Assembly: GCA_937870585.1 (NCBI GenBank)
Contig: CALMZE010000212.1
Coordinates: 1-64,000, forward strand
Direction of reading: 5' to 3'
Source: an uncultured Sphingomonadales bacterium
GTDB taxonomy: Bacteria > Pseudomonadota > Alphaproteobacteria > Sphingomonadales > Sphingomonadaceae
Length of the DNA stretch: 64,000 bases
Shown here: one piece after another, positions 56,884-64,000 of the stretch
How the letters are laid out: each line of letters opens with the position of its first letter
How positions within the stretch are numbered: the stretch's first letter is position 1
The notes under the pieces: model-generated
What the model saw: only the letters and a program-made list of their open reading frames with translations
Told to the model about the DNA's origin: nothing
Database searches by the model: none
Position numbers and translations under genes: made by a program

Positions 56884-58238
56884 AATTTTCCCGTCTCGTC
56901 CTTGTTTCCCTGATGTGTGCGGTTTCGCTTTCGGGCTGCGCCAAGCTCGGCCTGAGCGGCGGCAAAGACAAGAAGCGCACGCCCGTGATGGGCAACCGGA
57001 TTTCGATTCTCTCGTCTGAACAGGGTATCGAGCCTGATCCCGCTCTGGCAGGCGTGCAGGTGGTCCTGCCCGAAGCCGCTCTTAACGCTGATTGGGCACA
57101 ACCCGGCGGAAATGCGTCAAAGTCGGTTGGGCACCTTGCCATGGGTCAGGCGCTGGGCAAGCTCTGGACTGTGAAGATCAACGGCAGTTCAAAGGCGGAA
57201 CGTCTTGCCGCTGCGCCGGTCGTCAGCGGTGGCAACCTCTACGCCGTGGATGTGAACGGCGTGCTCAACGCGTTCAGCGCCTCCACGGGCCGCAAGCTGT
57301 GGGCGCAAACCGTCAACGCAGCCCCCAAAGGCTCGCAAACCTCGCTGTTCGGCGGCGGGGTGAGCGTGGATGGCGACACTGTGTTTGCCACCAACGGTCT
57401 GGGCGATGTCGTCGCGATGGATGCCGCGTCTGGCAACCGCAAATGGAAGGTCCACCCCGCAGGCCCGCTGCGCGGTGCGCCCACGGTATCCAACGGCAAC
57501 GTCTATGTGATGACGCAGGACAGCCAGCTGCTCGCACTCTCGCAAGCCGATGGCAGCACGGTCTGGACCCAGTCGGCCTCGCTTGAAATCACCGGCGTGT
57601 TCGGAAATTCGTCGCCCGCCGCCGCGCAGGGCTCGGTCGTCGCCGGCTTCTCGTCGGGCGAACTCAACGCCTATCGCTATGAAAATGGCCGCCCGCTCTG
57701 GGGCGACACGCTGTCGCGCACCAGCATGTCCACCTCGGTCTCCAGCCTGTCAGACATTGACGCCAATCCGGTCATTGATCGTGGTCGCGTCTTTGCCATC
57801 GGGCAGGGCGGCCGCATGGTTTCGATGGATCTCGTTACCGGTCAGCGCCTGTGGGAACTCAGCCTCGCGGGCGTTTCCTCGCCTTGGGTGGCGGGCGAAT
57901 GGGTGTTCGTGGTCGATGATCAGGCCCGCCTGCTCTGCGTCTCTCGCACCACCGGCAAGGTGCGCTGGCTGACGCAGCTGCAACGCTACAAGAAGCAGAA
58001 GGAAAAGAACGGTCGCACCGTGAAGGCCAAGGATCCGATCAGCTGGGTCGGGCCGGTCCTCGCCGGGGGCCGCCTGATCCTCGCCAACAGCCGGGGTGAA
58101 TTGTTCAACGTCGCCCCGGAAACCGGTGCCGTGCAAACACGCACCAGCGTCGGTGCACCGGTCAGCTTCGGCCCAGTGGTGGCCAACAACACGCTCTACA
58201 TCATGGATGATGAGGGGCGGATTTCCGCTTGGCGATGA
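56880..58238 (+). CDS. bamB: outer membrane assembly lipoprotein BamB
   Basis: 452 residues. Lipoprotein signal with VSLSGCAKLG. PQQ-like beta-propeller repeats without enzyme ligands are visible, for example LYAVDVNGVLNAFSASTGRK, VVAMDAASGNRKWKV and MVSMDLVTGQRLWELS. It supports beta-barrel insertion by the BAM complex. Longer than the E. coli protein by about 60 residues. Coupled to yfgM-like upstream and der downstream by ATGA overlaps. Confidence 0.9.
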   Translation: MKFSRLVLVSLMCAVSLSGCAKLGLSGGKDKKRTPVMGNRISILSSEQGIEPDPALAGVQVVLPEAALNADWAQPGGNASKSVGHLAMGQALGKLWTVKINGSSKAERLAAAPVVSGGNLYAVDVNGVLNAFSASTGRKLWAQTVNAAPKGSQTSLFGGGVSVDGDTVFATNGLGDVVAMDAASGNRKWKVHPAGPLRGAPTVSNGNVYVMTQDSQLLALSQADGSTVWTQSASLEITGVFGNSSPAAAQGSVVAGFSSGELNAYRYENGRPLWGDTLSRTSMSTSVSSLSDIDANPVIDRGRVFAIGQGGRMVSMDLVTGQRLWELSLAGVSSPWVAGEWVFVVDDQARLLCVSRTTGKVRWLTQLQRYKKQKEKNGRTVKAKDPISWVGPVLAGGRLILANSRGELFNVAPETGAVQTRTSVGAPVSFGPVVANNTLYIMDDEGRISAWR

Positions 58239-59599
58239 GCCCTCCCACCGTCGCCATCATCGGCCGCCCCAATGTAGGCAAATCGACGCTCTTCAACCGT
58301 CTGGTCGGCAAGAAGCTGGCGCTGGTCGATGACCGGCCCGGCGTGACGCGCGACCGGCGCGAGGGCGAGGCGAGCCTGCTCGGTCTGGATTTCCGCATCA
58401 TCGATACAGCGGGCTTCGAAGATGAAGACCCCGATACGCTTCCGGGCCGGATGCGCCGCCAAACCGAGGCCGCCGTTGAAACAGCGGACGTGGCGCTCTT
58501 CGTCATTGACGCGCGCGCCGGTGTGGTACCGCTTGATGAGGAAATCGCCCGTTGGTTGCGCGGGTCTGATACGCCCATCGTGCTGCTCGCCAACAAGGCC
58601 GAAGGGCGCGCTGGCGAAGGTGGCGTGCTGGAAGCCTATGCTCTGGGCTTTGGCGACCCAATTCCCTTTAGCGCCGAACATGGCGAAGGGCTGGACGATC
58701 TGTTCCACGCCATCCGCCCGCACGTTGAACGCGAAGACGTGTTTGAGGAGGATGAGGAAGACGAATCCCCGAATGCGCCGCTCAAGCTCGCCATTGTTGG
58801 TCGGCCCAATGCGGGCAAATCCACGCTGGTCAACCAGATGCTGGGCGAAGACCGGATGATCACCGGGCCGGAAGCCGGGATCACGCGCGATTCGATCAGC
58901 ATTGATTGGGAATGGACCGACGCGGAGGGCAATGTTCGCCCTGTCCGTCTGGTTGATACCGCAGGGCTGCGCAAAAAAGCGAAGGTGGAAGACAAGCTGG
59001 AAAAGCTGTCCGCCGCCGATACGCGCCGCGCCATTGATTTCGCCGAAGTGGTGGTATTGCTGCTCGATGCTTCGCGCGGGCTGGAGGCGCAGGATCTGCG
59101 CATTGCCGATCAGGTCTATTCCGAAGGGCGCGCCATCATCATCGCGCTCAACAAATGGGATATCGTCGAACATGGGGCCGCGCTGCTGCAAGGCGTGCGC
59201 AAGGCGCTGGATGATGGCTTTGCACAGGTGCGCGGCATCCCCCTGCTCACCGTTTCCGGCGCGACGGGCAAGGGCGTGGACCTGATCATGAAGGTCGCCT
59301 TCGAAACGCGCGAAGCCTGGTCTCGCCGCGTGCCGACCGGCCAGCTCAACCGCTGGTTTGAGGGCGCAGTGGAGAAGAACCCGCCTCCAGCGCCGGGCGG
59401 CAAGCGCATCAAGCTGCGCTACGCCACCCAGATCAAGACGCGTCCACCCAGTTTCGTGGTGTTCGGCACCCGCGTGGACCAGCTTCCTGAAAGCTATCGC
59501 CGCTATCTGGTCAATGGCCTGCGCAAGGAACTGGGCTTTGGCGCCGTCCCCGTGCGACTGACGTTGCGCGCACCTAAGAACCCGTTTGTCACTTCATAA
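58235..59599 (+). CDS. der: ribosome-associated GTPase Der (EngA)
   Basis: 454 residues from MSPPTVAI. Two tandem G domains: GRPNVGKSTL (about 9) with DTAGFED, and GRPNAGKSTL (about 188) with DTAGLRKK; NKWD in the second. A C-terminal KH-like domain ends the protein (YATQIKTRPPSFVVFGTRVD). It is needed for 50S ribosome assembly. Start overlaps the bamB stop. Confidence 0.95.
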   Translation: MSPPTVAIIGRPNVGKSTLFNRLVGKKLALVDDRPGVTRDRREGEASLLGLDFRIIDTAGFEDEDPDTLPGRMRRQTEAAVETADVALFVIDARAGVVPLDEEIARWLRGSDTPIVLLANKAEGRAGEGGVLEAYALGFGDPIPFSAEHGEGLDDLFHAIRPHVEREDVFEEDEEDESPNAPLKLAIVGRPNAGKSTLVNQMLGEDRMITGPEAGITRDSISIDWEWTDAEGNVRPVRLVDTAGLRKKAKVEDKLEKLSAADTRRAIDFAEVVVLLLDASRGLEAQDLRIADQVYSEGRAIIIALNKWDIVEHGAALLQGVRKALDDGFAQVRGIPLLTVSGATGKGVDLIMKVAFETREAWSRRVPTGQLNRWFEGAVEKNPPPAPGGKRIKLRYATQIKTRPPSFVVFGTRVDQLPESYRRYLVNGLRKELGFGAVPVRLTLRAPKNPFVTS

Positions 59600-59684
59600 C
59601 GGACCAGATTGCAGCACACCTGCAAGCAATTGTTCAATGCCATGCCCGCACAAAGCCCCCTCCTGATCGGACAAGGAGGATATT

Positions 59685-60080
59685 ATGGGCGCACAGGGCC
59701 AGACAGCGATTGACTGGGCGCGCTTTCAGATGGTGCGCAGCTATGCCGACCGCCGCATCGCGCGGCTCGTCGGCTATTTCCGCGAAGATGCCGAGCAGCA
59801 TCTAGCGCTGGCCGACCGCGCGGCGCGTGATGGCAATTTGCGGGCGATGATCGGCCAGCTGGAAGCGCTTCGGCGCGATGCGATCCAGATTGGCGCGCTT
59901 GGCCTTGCTGAAATGGCAGAGGGAATCGAGCAGGAGGTGCGTGACATTCTCGATCATGGCCTGACCGATTTTGCCCTGCCGCCCGGCCTTCCCGCACTCT
60001 CCCGCATGATCCAGGATACGCTGGCCGCGCTGGAAGCCGATATCAGCCCGCCTCTTGCGGCGCTTCAAACTTCTCGATGA
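59685..60080 (+). CDS. HPt-like helical protein lacking the phosphorylatable His
   Basis: 131 residues, all-helical by composition. LRAMIGQLEALRRDAIQIGA and LGLAEMAEGIEQEV follow the spacing of histidine phosphotransfer domains (AHxLKGxxxxLGA...LxxxxxxLE), but the His position is Glu. RBS GGACAAGGAGG upstream supports the start. The last 38 bases overlap the convergent GST gene. Function unknown; a phosphorelay decoy or binding protein is possible. Confidence 0.7.
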   Translation: MGAQGQTAIDWARFQMVRSYADRRIARLVGYFREDAEQHLALADRAARDGNLRAMIGQLEALRRDAIQIGALGLAEMAEGIEQEVRDILDHGLTDFALPPGLPALSRMIQDTLAALEADISPPLAALQTSR

Positions 60081-60720
60081 CCCAATCCTCGGCCTGCGCA
60101 CCCGCAATCCAGTCCTGCATCCAGGGATGCTGGATGACAGCCTGCATGTAAGGCACTGCGAAGCGCGCGACCGGGATGGAGTAAGTGATCAGCCGCGTGA
60201 CAACCGGGGCGTACATGATGTCCACCGCGCCAAAGGCACCGAACAGGAAATCACCCTCCCCGCCAAAGCGCGCACGGGCCTGCGCCCAAATTTCCATGAT
60301 GCGCGCCACATCGCCCTGCACGGCCTCGCTGAGCGGCGCAGGCGGATGGATGCGGCGAATGTTCATGCTGTGCTCGCGCCGCAGCGCCTGATAGCCGGAG
60401 TGCATCTCTGCCGCCATCGAGCGTGCCATGGCCCGCGCCGCCGGGTCGGCAGGCCAGAATCGCTCCCCGCCCGAGGCTTCGTTGAGATATTCGACGATCG
60501 CCAGACTGTCCCACACCACTGCCTCACCATCCCACAGGATCGGCACCTTGCCCGATGACGGCGCGAACTCCGCGCCCTCGCGGCGCTTGTCCCACGCTTC
60601 ATCATAGAGTGGAACCACCACCTCCTCGAACGGCAGGCCCGATTGCTTGCACGCCAGCCAGCCACGCAGCGACCAGGAAGAATAGGTTTTGTTGCCGATG
60701 AAGAGTTTGAGCATGGTCAT
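60043..60720 (-). CDS. glutathione S-transferase
   Basis: 225 residues. MLKLFIGNKTYSSWSLRGWL is typical of the zeta/GstB-like group named after the SSWSLR start, with Ser as the likely GSH-activating residue; SGKVPILWDGEAVVWDSLAI provides the cis-Pro and Ser-binding motif. The C-terminal domain has FGAVDIMYAPV. Unlike the three island GSTs it is not LigF-like. General detoxification is likely. Confidence 0.85.
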   Translation of the reverse strand: MTMLKLFIGNKTYSSWSLRGWLACKQSGLPFEEVVVPLYDEAWDKRREGAEFAPSSGKVPILWDGEAVVWDSLAIVEYLNEASGGERFWPADPAARAMARSMAAEMHSGYQALRREHSMNIRRIHPPAPLSEAVQGDVARIMEIWAQARARFGGEGDFLFGAFGAVDIMYAPVVTRLITYSIPVARFAVPYMQAVIQHPWMQDWIAGAQAEDWVIEKFEAPQEAG

Positions 60721-60744
60721 CAGGGCTCCCGGTGTCCCACCCCC

Positions 60745-60852
60745 CGCTCGCCCTGAGCGTGTCGAAGCCTGTCCTGAGCTCCGCCAAAGGGGGCTGCCCT
60801 TTCTCTGGGCACACAGTTGAAGAACAGTGCTTCGACAAGCTCAGCACGAGCG
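60745..60852. repeat. interspersed inverted repeat, family B, copy 4
   Basis: CGCTCGCCCTGAGCGTGTCG plus AAGC at the left is mirrored by GCTTCGACAAGCTCAGCACG plus AGCG at the right. It lies between the engB stop and the GST start, outside the catabolic island, showing that the family is chromosomal and not island-specific. Confidence 0.83.
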
Positions 60853-60874
60853 GTGTGGGGGAAACCCCCAGGCC

Positions 60875-61510
60875 TTACCCTATGGCCTCCAGCACGGCCG
60901 CGCGCAATTCGGGAATGCCGAGCCCCCCTTCGGACGATGTGGCGATGACTTCGGGATGGGCAGCCGTTCGTTTGCGCGCCGCCGCCTCCGTCGCAGCCAG
61001 CACTTTCGCCAGTTCGCTCGCTTTCACCTTGTCCGCCTTGGTGAGCACGAGGCGATAGGAGACGGCCGCGCCATCGAGCATCGCCATAATCTCTTCATCC
61101 ACCGCCTTGATGCCATGGCGGCTGTCGATCAGAACGAACGCGCGCTTGAGTACCACGCGTCCGCGCAGAAAGTCATTGACCAGAAACCGCCATTTCTTGA
61201 CGACCGCCAGCGGCGCTTCGGCAAAGCCATAGCCCGGCATATCGACCAGCCGGAAGCGCAGCGGGTCTCCCACATCAAAGAAGTTCAGTTCCTGCGTCCG
61301 CCCCGGTGTGTTTGATGTGCGCGCCAGACCGTTGCGGTTGGTCAGCGCGTTGAGCAGCGACGATTTTCCAACATTGGAGCGCCCGGCAAACGCCACTTCG
61401 GGCGCGTCAGGAGACGGCAGATGTTCAAGCGCGGGGGCCGATTTCAGGAACGAGACCGGCCCGGCAAACAGCTTGCGCGCAGTTTCAAGAGATTCAGGAT
61501 CAAAGCTCAC
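60875..61510 (-). CDS. engB: ribosome biogenesis GTPase YihA/EngB
   Basis: 211 residues from a GTG that overlaps the yidC stop (GTGA); the longer reading would run inside yidC. G1 is GRSNVGKSS, G3 DMPGYGFAEA, G4 TKADK. Single G domain, standard length. Acts in 50S assembly and cell division. Last gene of the rpmH-rnpA-yidD-yidC-engB block. Confidence 0.93.
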   Translation of the reverse strand: MSFDPESLETARKLFAGPVSFLKSAPALEHLPSPDAPEVAFAGRSNVGKSSLLNALTNRNGLARTSNTPGRTQELNFFDVGDPLRFRLVDMPGYGFAEAPLAVVKKWRFLVNDFLRGRVVLKRAFVLIDSRHGIKAVDEEIMAMLDGAAVSYRLVLTKADKVKASELAKVLAATEAAARKRTAAHPEVIATSSEGGLGIPELRAAVLEAIG

Positions 61511-63240
61511 GTCTTCACCGGTTCCTTCAGCGCCGGATGACGCGAATAGAGCCATTTCTGCTGCGCGATGGTCAGCAGGTTGGAGACGGTCCAGTACAGC
61601 TGCAAGCCCGATGCGAACGGTGCCATCATGAACATCATGATCCACGGCATGATCGCGAACACCTGTTGCTGCGCCGGGTCCATCGGGGCCGGATTCAGCT
61701 TGAATTGCAGATACATGGTGATGCCCAGCAGGATCGGCAAAATGCCCAGCGCGATGAATGAAGGCGGCGTGAAATCCAGTAGGCCAAACAGGTTGACCGG
61801 CGTCAGCGGATCAGGCGCGGAGAGATCCTTGATCCAGCCGATAAAGGGCGCGTGGCGCATTTCGATGGTCACCATCAGCACCTTGTAGAGCCCGTAAAAC
61901 ACCGGAATCTGGAGGAAAATCGGCAAGCAGCCCGCCAGCGGATTGATCTTCTCCGTCTGGTACAGCTTCATGATTTCCTGCTGCTGGCGCTGCTTGTCAT
62001 CCTTGAAGCGCTCCTGGATCGCCTTCATCTTGGGCTGCACAGCCCGCATCGCCGCCATGCTGGCAAACTGGCGCTGTGCCACCGGGAACATCAGCCCGCG
62101 CACGATGAAGGTGAGCAGGATGATGGCAAAGCCGAAATTGCCGACGGCCTTGAACAGCCAGTCGAGGAGGCGGAAAATCGGTTTTTCCAGAACTTCGAAC
62201 CAGCCCCAGTCAATCGACTTGCCAAACAATGGAATGCCGCCCTCTTCATACCGGTCGAGGACGTTGATTTCCTTTGCGCCGGCAAAGAACTGCGATTGGG
62301 CGCTCACCACCTTGCCCGGTGCGACCACAACCGGCTTTGATCCGAAGTCGGCCTGATAGCTGGTGGGGCTGTGGCGGAATCCTGATTCTGCCACTCCGCC
62401 TTTTGCAGGCACCAGCGCCGTCAGCCAATAGGTCTCGCCAAAGCCCAGCCAGCCGGTGTTCGCTCCGAAACGCGCGCCCTTGGCCCCCGCCTCGTCCAGT
62501 GTGGAATAATCGACTTCATAGTTCACGGCATCGTCAAACTGGCCAATGGGGCCAATATGAAGCGTCCAGCTGTCCACATCCTTGTTGGGGATGAGCGACG
62601 AGCCTGAAGCCACTTTCTGCTTTTCACGGCTGACGAGCCCGTAATTGGCCACAGCAACAGCACCCGCGCCACGATTGGCCACGCGCTGTTCCACCGAAAA
62701 GAGATAGTACTGATCCACCGAGACCTTGATCGTGAACAGCTGGCCCTGCTGATTGTCCCAGCTGAGCGTGACGGGCGTTTCCGGTGTCAGCTTGGCGACA
62801 TCTGCCGTCCAGACGCTATCCCCACCTGGCAGGGCCACGCCATCTCCAGACCAGCCGAAGCGCGCGAAATAGCTGCCTTCTGCGCCACCTGGAGAGAGCA
62901 AACGGACGGGTGCCGAGTCCTTCTTCACCGTTTCGCGGTGGCGGACGAGGACGAGATCATCAAGCTGCGCGCCGGTGAGGTTGATTGATCCCTTGAGCGC
63001 GGGCGTTTCAATCGGCAGGCGCTGGGTGGCAGCCAGCACGGTCGCGCGGTCCTTGAGTTTCGCAGGCGCTGCCGCTGCGGGCGCTCCAGCCATTGCGCCA
63101 GTTCCTGACCCATTTACAGGCGGCGCGGCCTGCTCAACCGGCTTGGGCTGCGGAAAGAAGCGCTCTGCCAACACCGGCCAGCCGAACAGGACGAGTGCAG
63201 ACAGCACGATCGCCACGATGATGTTGCGCTGGTTTTCCAC
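61507..63240 (-). CDS. yidC: membrane protein insertase YidC
   Basis: 577 residues. An N-terminal membrane anchor (IIVAIVLSALVLFGWPVLA), a long periplasmic P1 domain (about 60-340) and the conserved insertase core: FAIILLTFIVRGLMFPVAQR with the groove Arg, INPLAGCLPIFLQIPVFYGL and LQLYWTVSNLLTIAQQ. Inserts inner-membrane proteins with or without SecYEG. Gram-negative length. Confidence 0.95.
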   Translation of the reverse strand: MENQRNIIVAIVLSALVLFGWPVLAERFFPQPKPVEQAAPPVNGSGTGAMAGAPAAAAPAKLKDRATVLAATQRLPIETPALKGSINLTGAQLDDLVLVRHRETVKKDSAPVRLLSPGGAEGSYFARFGWSGDGVALPGGDSVWTADVAKLTPETPVTLSWDNQQGQLFTIKVSVDQYYLFSVEQRVANRGAGAVAVANYGLVSREKQKVASGSSLIPNKDVDSWTLHIGPIGQFDDAVNYEVDYSTLDEAGAKGARFGANTGWLGFGETYWLTALVPAKGGVAESGFRHSPTSYQADFGSKPVVVAPGKVVSAQSQFFAGAKEINVLDRYEEGGIPLFGKSIDWGWFEVLEKPIFRLLDWLFKAVGNFGFAIILLTFIVRGLMFPVAQRQFASMAAMRAVQPKMKAIQERFKDDKQRQQQEIMKLYQTEKINPLAGCLPIFLQIPVFYGLYKVLMVTIEMRHAPFIGWIKDLSAPDPLTPVNLFGLLDFTPPSFIALGILPILLGITMYLQFKLNPAPMDPAQQQVFAIMPWIMMFMMAPFASGLQLYWTVSNLLTIAQQKWLYSRHPALKEPVKT

Positions 63241-63267
63241 GAACAGGGCCTTCCTTAAACAAAAAAA

Positions 63268-63480
63268 TCAGGGCACCGGATCATATCCGTGCCCGCCAAA
63301 GGGGTGACAGCGGGCGATGCGTTTCACCGCCAGCCAGCCGCCGCGCACCGCTCCATAGCGGGAAAGCGCCTCGATTGCATAGGCCGAACAGGAGGGCATG
63401 TAGCGGCAGCTGGGCGGGAGAATGCGAGACGGCCCCTTCTGCCAGCCCTTGGCCACCAGAATGAGCAGTTTCGCGATCAT
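63268..63480 (-). CDS. yidD: membrane protein insertion efficiency factor YidD
   Basis: 70 residues. [20 protein letters not shown] with the paired Cys and [20 protein letters not shown] are the family signatures. A small membrane-associated helper of YidC. Its start overlaps the rnpA stop (ATGA); 27 bases separate it from yidC. Confidence 0.94.
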   Translation of the reverse strand: MIAKLLILVAKGWQKGPSRILPPSCRYMPSCSAYAIEALSRYGAVRGGWLAVKRIARCHPFGGHGYDPVP

Positions 63481-63803
63481 CGCGTCGCCTTGGCAAGCGC
63501 TTTGGTCAGCTCTGCCTGCAACTGGCCGAAATCCCGTTCCAGACCGCCCTGCCGCCCGATCAGGACATGATCAGCACCGGCAACGCCGCCCTGCGCCAGC
63601 TGATCCCGCATCAGCGCGCGAAAGCGCCGCTTCATACGGTTGCGGACCACGGCTCCGCCAATCTTCTTGGTGACGGTAAAACCCACGCGCTTGGCGTCAT
63701 CCCCGTCTCCGCGCGGATGAACCAAAAGCACAAAGCCGGGCATAGGAACGCGTCGCCCTTTGTTGGCGCTGAGGAAATCAGCGCGGCGACGCATGACGAT
63801 CAA
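63477..63803 (-). CDS. rnpA: ribonuclease P protein component
   Basis: About 108 residues from TTG (RBS-like AAGGGT 6-11 bases upstream) or 105 from the ATG at 63794 (MRRRADFL). [30 protein letters not shown] and RRFRALMR make up the RNR motif and its surroundings, which bind precursor tRNA and RNase P RNA. Longer upstream reading would enter rpmH. Confidence 0.92.
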   Translation of the reverse strand: MIVMRRRADFLSANKGRRVPMPGFVLLVHPRGDGDDAKRVGFTVTKKIGGAVVRNRMKRRFRALMRDQLAQGGVAGADHVLIGRQGGLERDFGQLQAELTKALAKATR

Positions 63804-63835
63804 AGCATCACCCTTCACGGGCGAAGCGCGCGAAA

Positions 63836-63970
63836 TCAGGCGCTGAGCTTCTTGCGACCGCGCGCGCGACGAGCGCGAATCACGGCGCGACCGCCCGGAG
63901 TGGCCATGCGCGTGCGAAAGCCATGGCGGCGGGCACGAACAAGGTTGCTGGGCTGAAAAGTGCGCTTCAT
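63836..63970 (-). CDS. rpmH: 50S ribosomal protein L34
   Basis: 44 residues, read by hand from the minus strand: [20 protein letters not shown] then RMATPGG... ending in RGRKKLSA. This is the full canonical L34. First visible gene of the block; 32 bases separate it from rnpA. Its promoter would lie in the last 30 bases of the window or beyond. Confidence 0.97.
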   Translation of the reverse strand: MKRTFQPSNLVRARRHGFRTRMATPGGRAVIRARRARGRKKLSA

Positions 63971-64000
63971 CACTCAATCCTTCAGGAATCAATCAAAATA

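Overview
The window reads as a chromosomal segment of a sphingomonad (Alphaproteobacteria, Sphingomonadales). Support comes from the 5' end of a 16S rRNA gene at the left edge, a GC-rich genome with dense translationally coupled operons, a sphingomonad-style TonB-dependent receptor, LigF-type glutathione S-transferases and a LigM-type tetrahydrofolate O-demethylase. The right edge is the conserved rpmH-rnpA-yidD-yidC-engB block.

Layout. 1-0.75 kb: 16S rRNA 5' end (minus strand) with its leader, antitermination box and a likely promoter. 0.75-10.5 kb: a membrane sulfatase-fold protein, ptsP (nitrogen PTS enzyme I), a GMC oxidoreductase / zinc alcohol dehydrogenase pair, an alpha/beta hydrolase, a TRIC-family membrane protein, a VOC protein and a DUF3237 protein. 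10.5-13.5 kb: a two-gene sensory module, a PAS plus Roadblock/LC7 protein and an Aer-type PAS protein without a chemoreceptor signalling domain, preceded by an AT-rich region with a perfect FNR/FixK-type box. 13.5-43.3 kb: a large catabolic island. 43.4-64 kb: mostly housekeeping genes (glmM, ybeY, corC-like, panB, yfgM-like, bamB, der, engB, yidC, yidD, rnpA, rpmH) mixed with an acyl-CoA synthetase/dehydrogenase pair, a VWA protein, a soluble sugar dehydrogenase and two hypothetical envelope proteins.

The catabolic island is the most interesting part. It holds a Rieske dioxygenase alpha/beta pair with an MFS transporter, an FAD-linked hydroxyacid-type dehydrogenase, an old-yellow-enzyme/dienoyl-CoA-reductase-like protein, an enoyl-CoA hydratase, a P450 coupled to an O-methyltransferase-like protein, three LigF-like GSTs, a quinohemoprotein alcohol dehydrogenase, an aldehyde dehydrogenase, a VanA-type Rieske oxygenase, an ACMSD-type amidohydrolase, an SDR, two small alpha/beta hydrolases, a LigM-type O-demethylase with MetF and PurU homologues for disposing of the methyl group, a PchF/PchC-type flavocytochrome and a TonB receptor. 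Five copies of one 15-bp palindrome (GTATG-N5-CATAC and variants) lie upstream of the main units of this island, and no transcription factor is visible in the window. I infer one co-regulated regulon for uptake and breakdown of a methoxylated, probably ether-linked aromatic compound (lignin-like dimer or plant phenolic). The substrate itself cannot be read from sequence.

Three families of short intergenic inverted repeats punctuate the operons. A G-biased stretch in glmM (about 44.38-44.48 kb) looks like base-calling error rather than biology.
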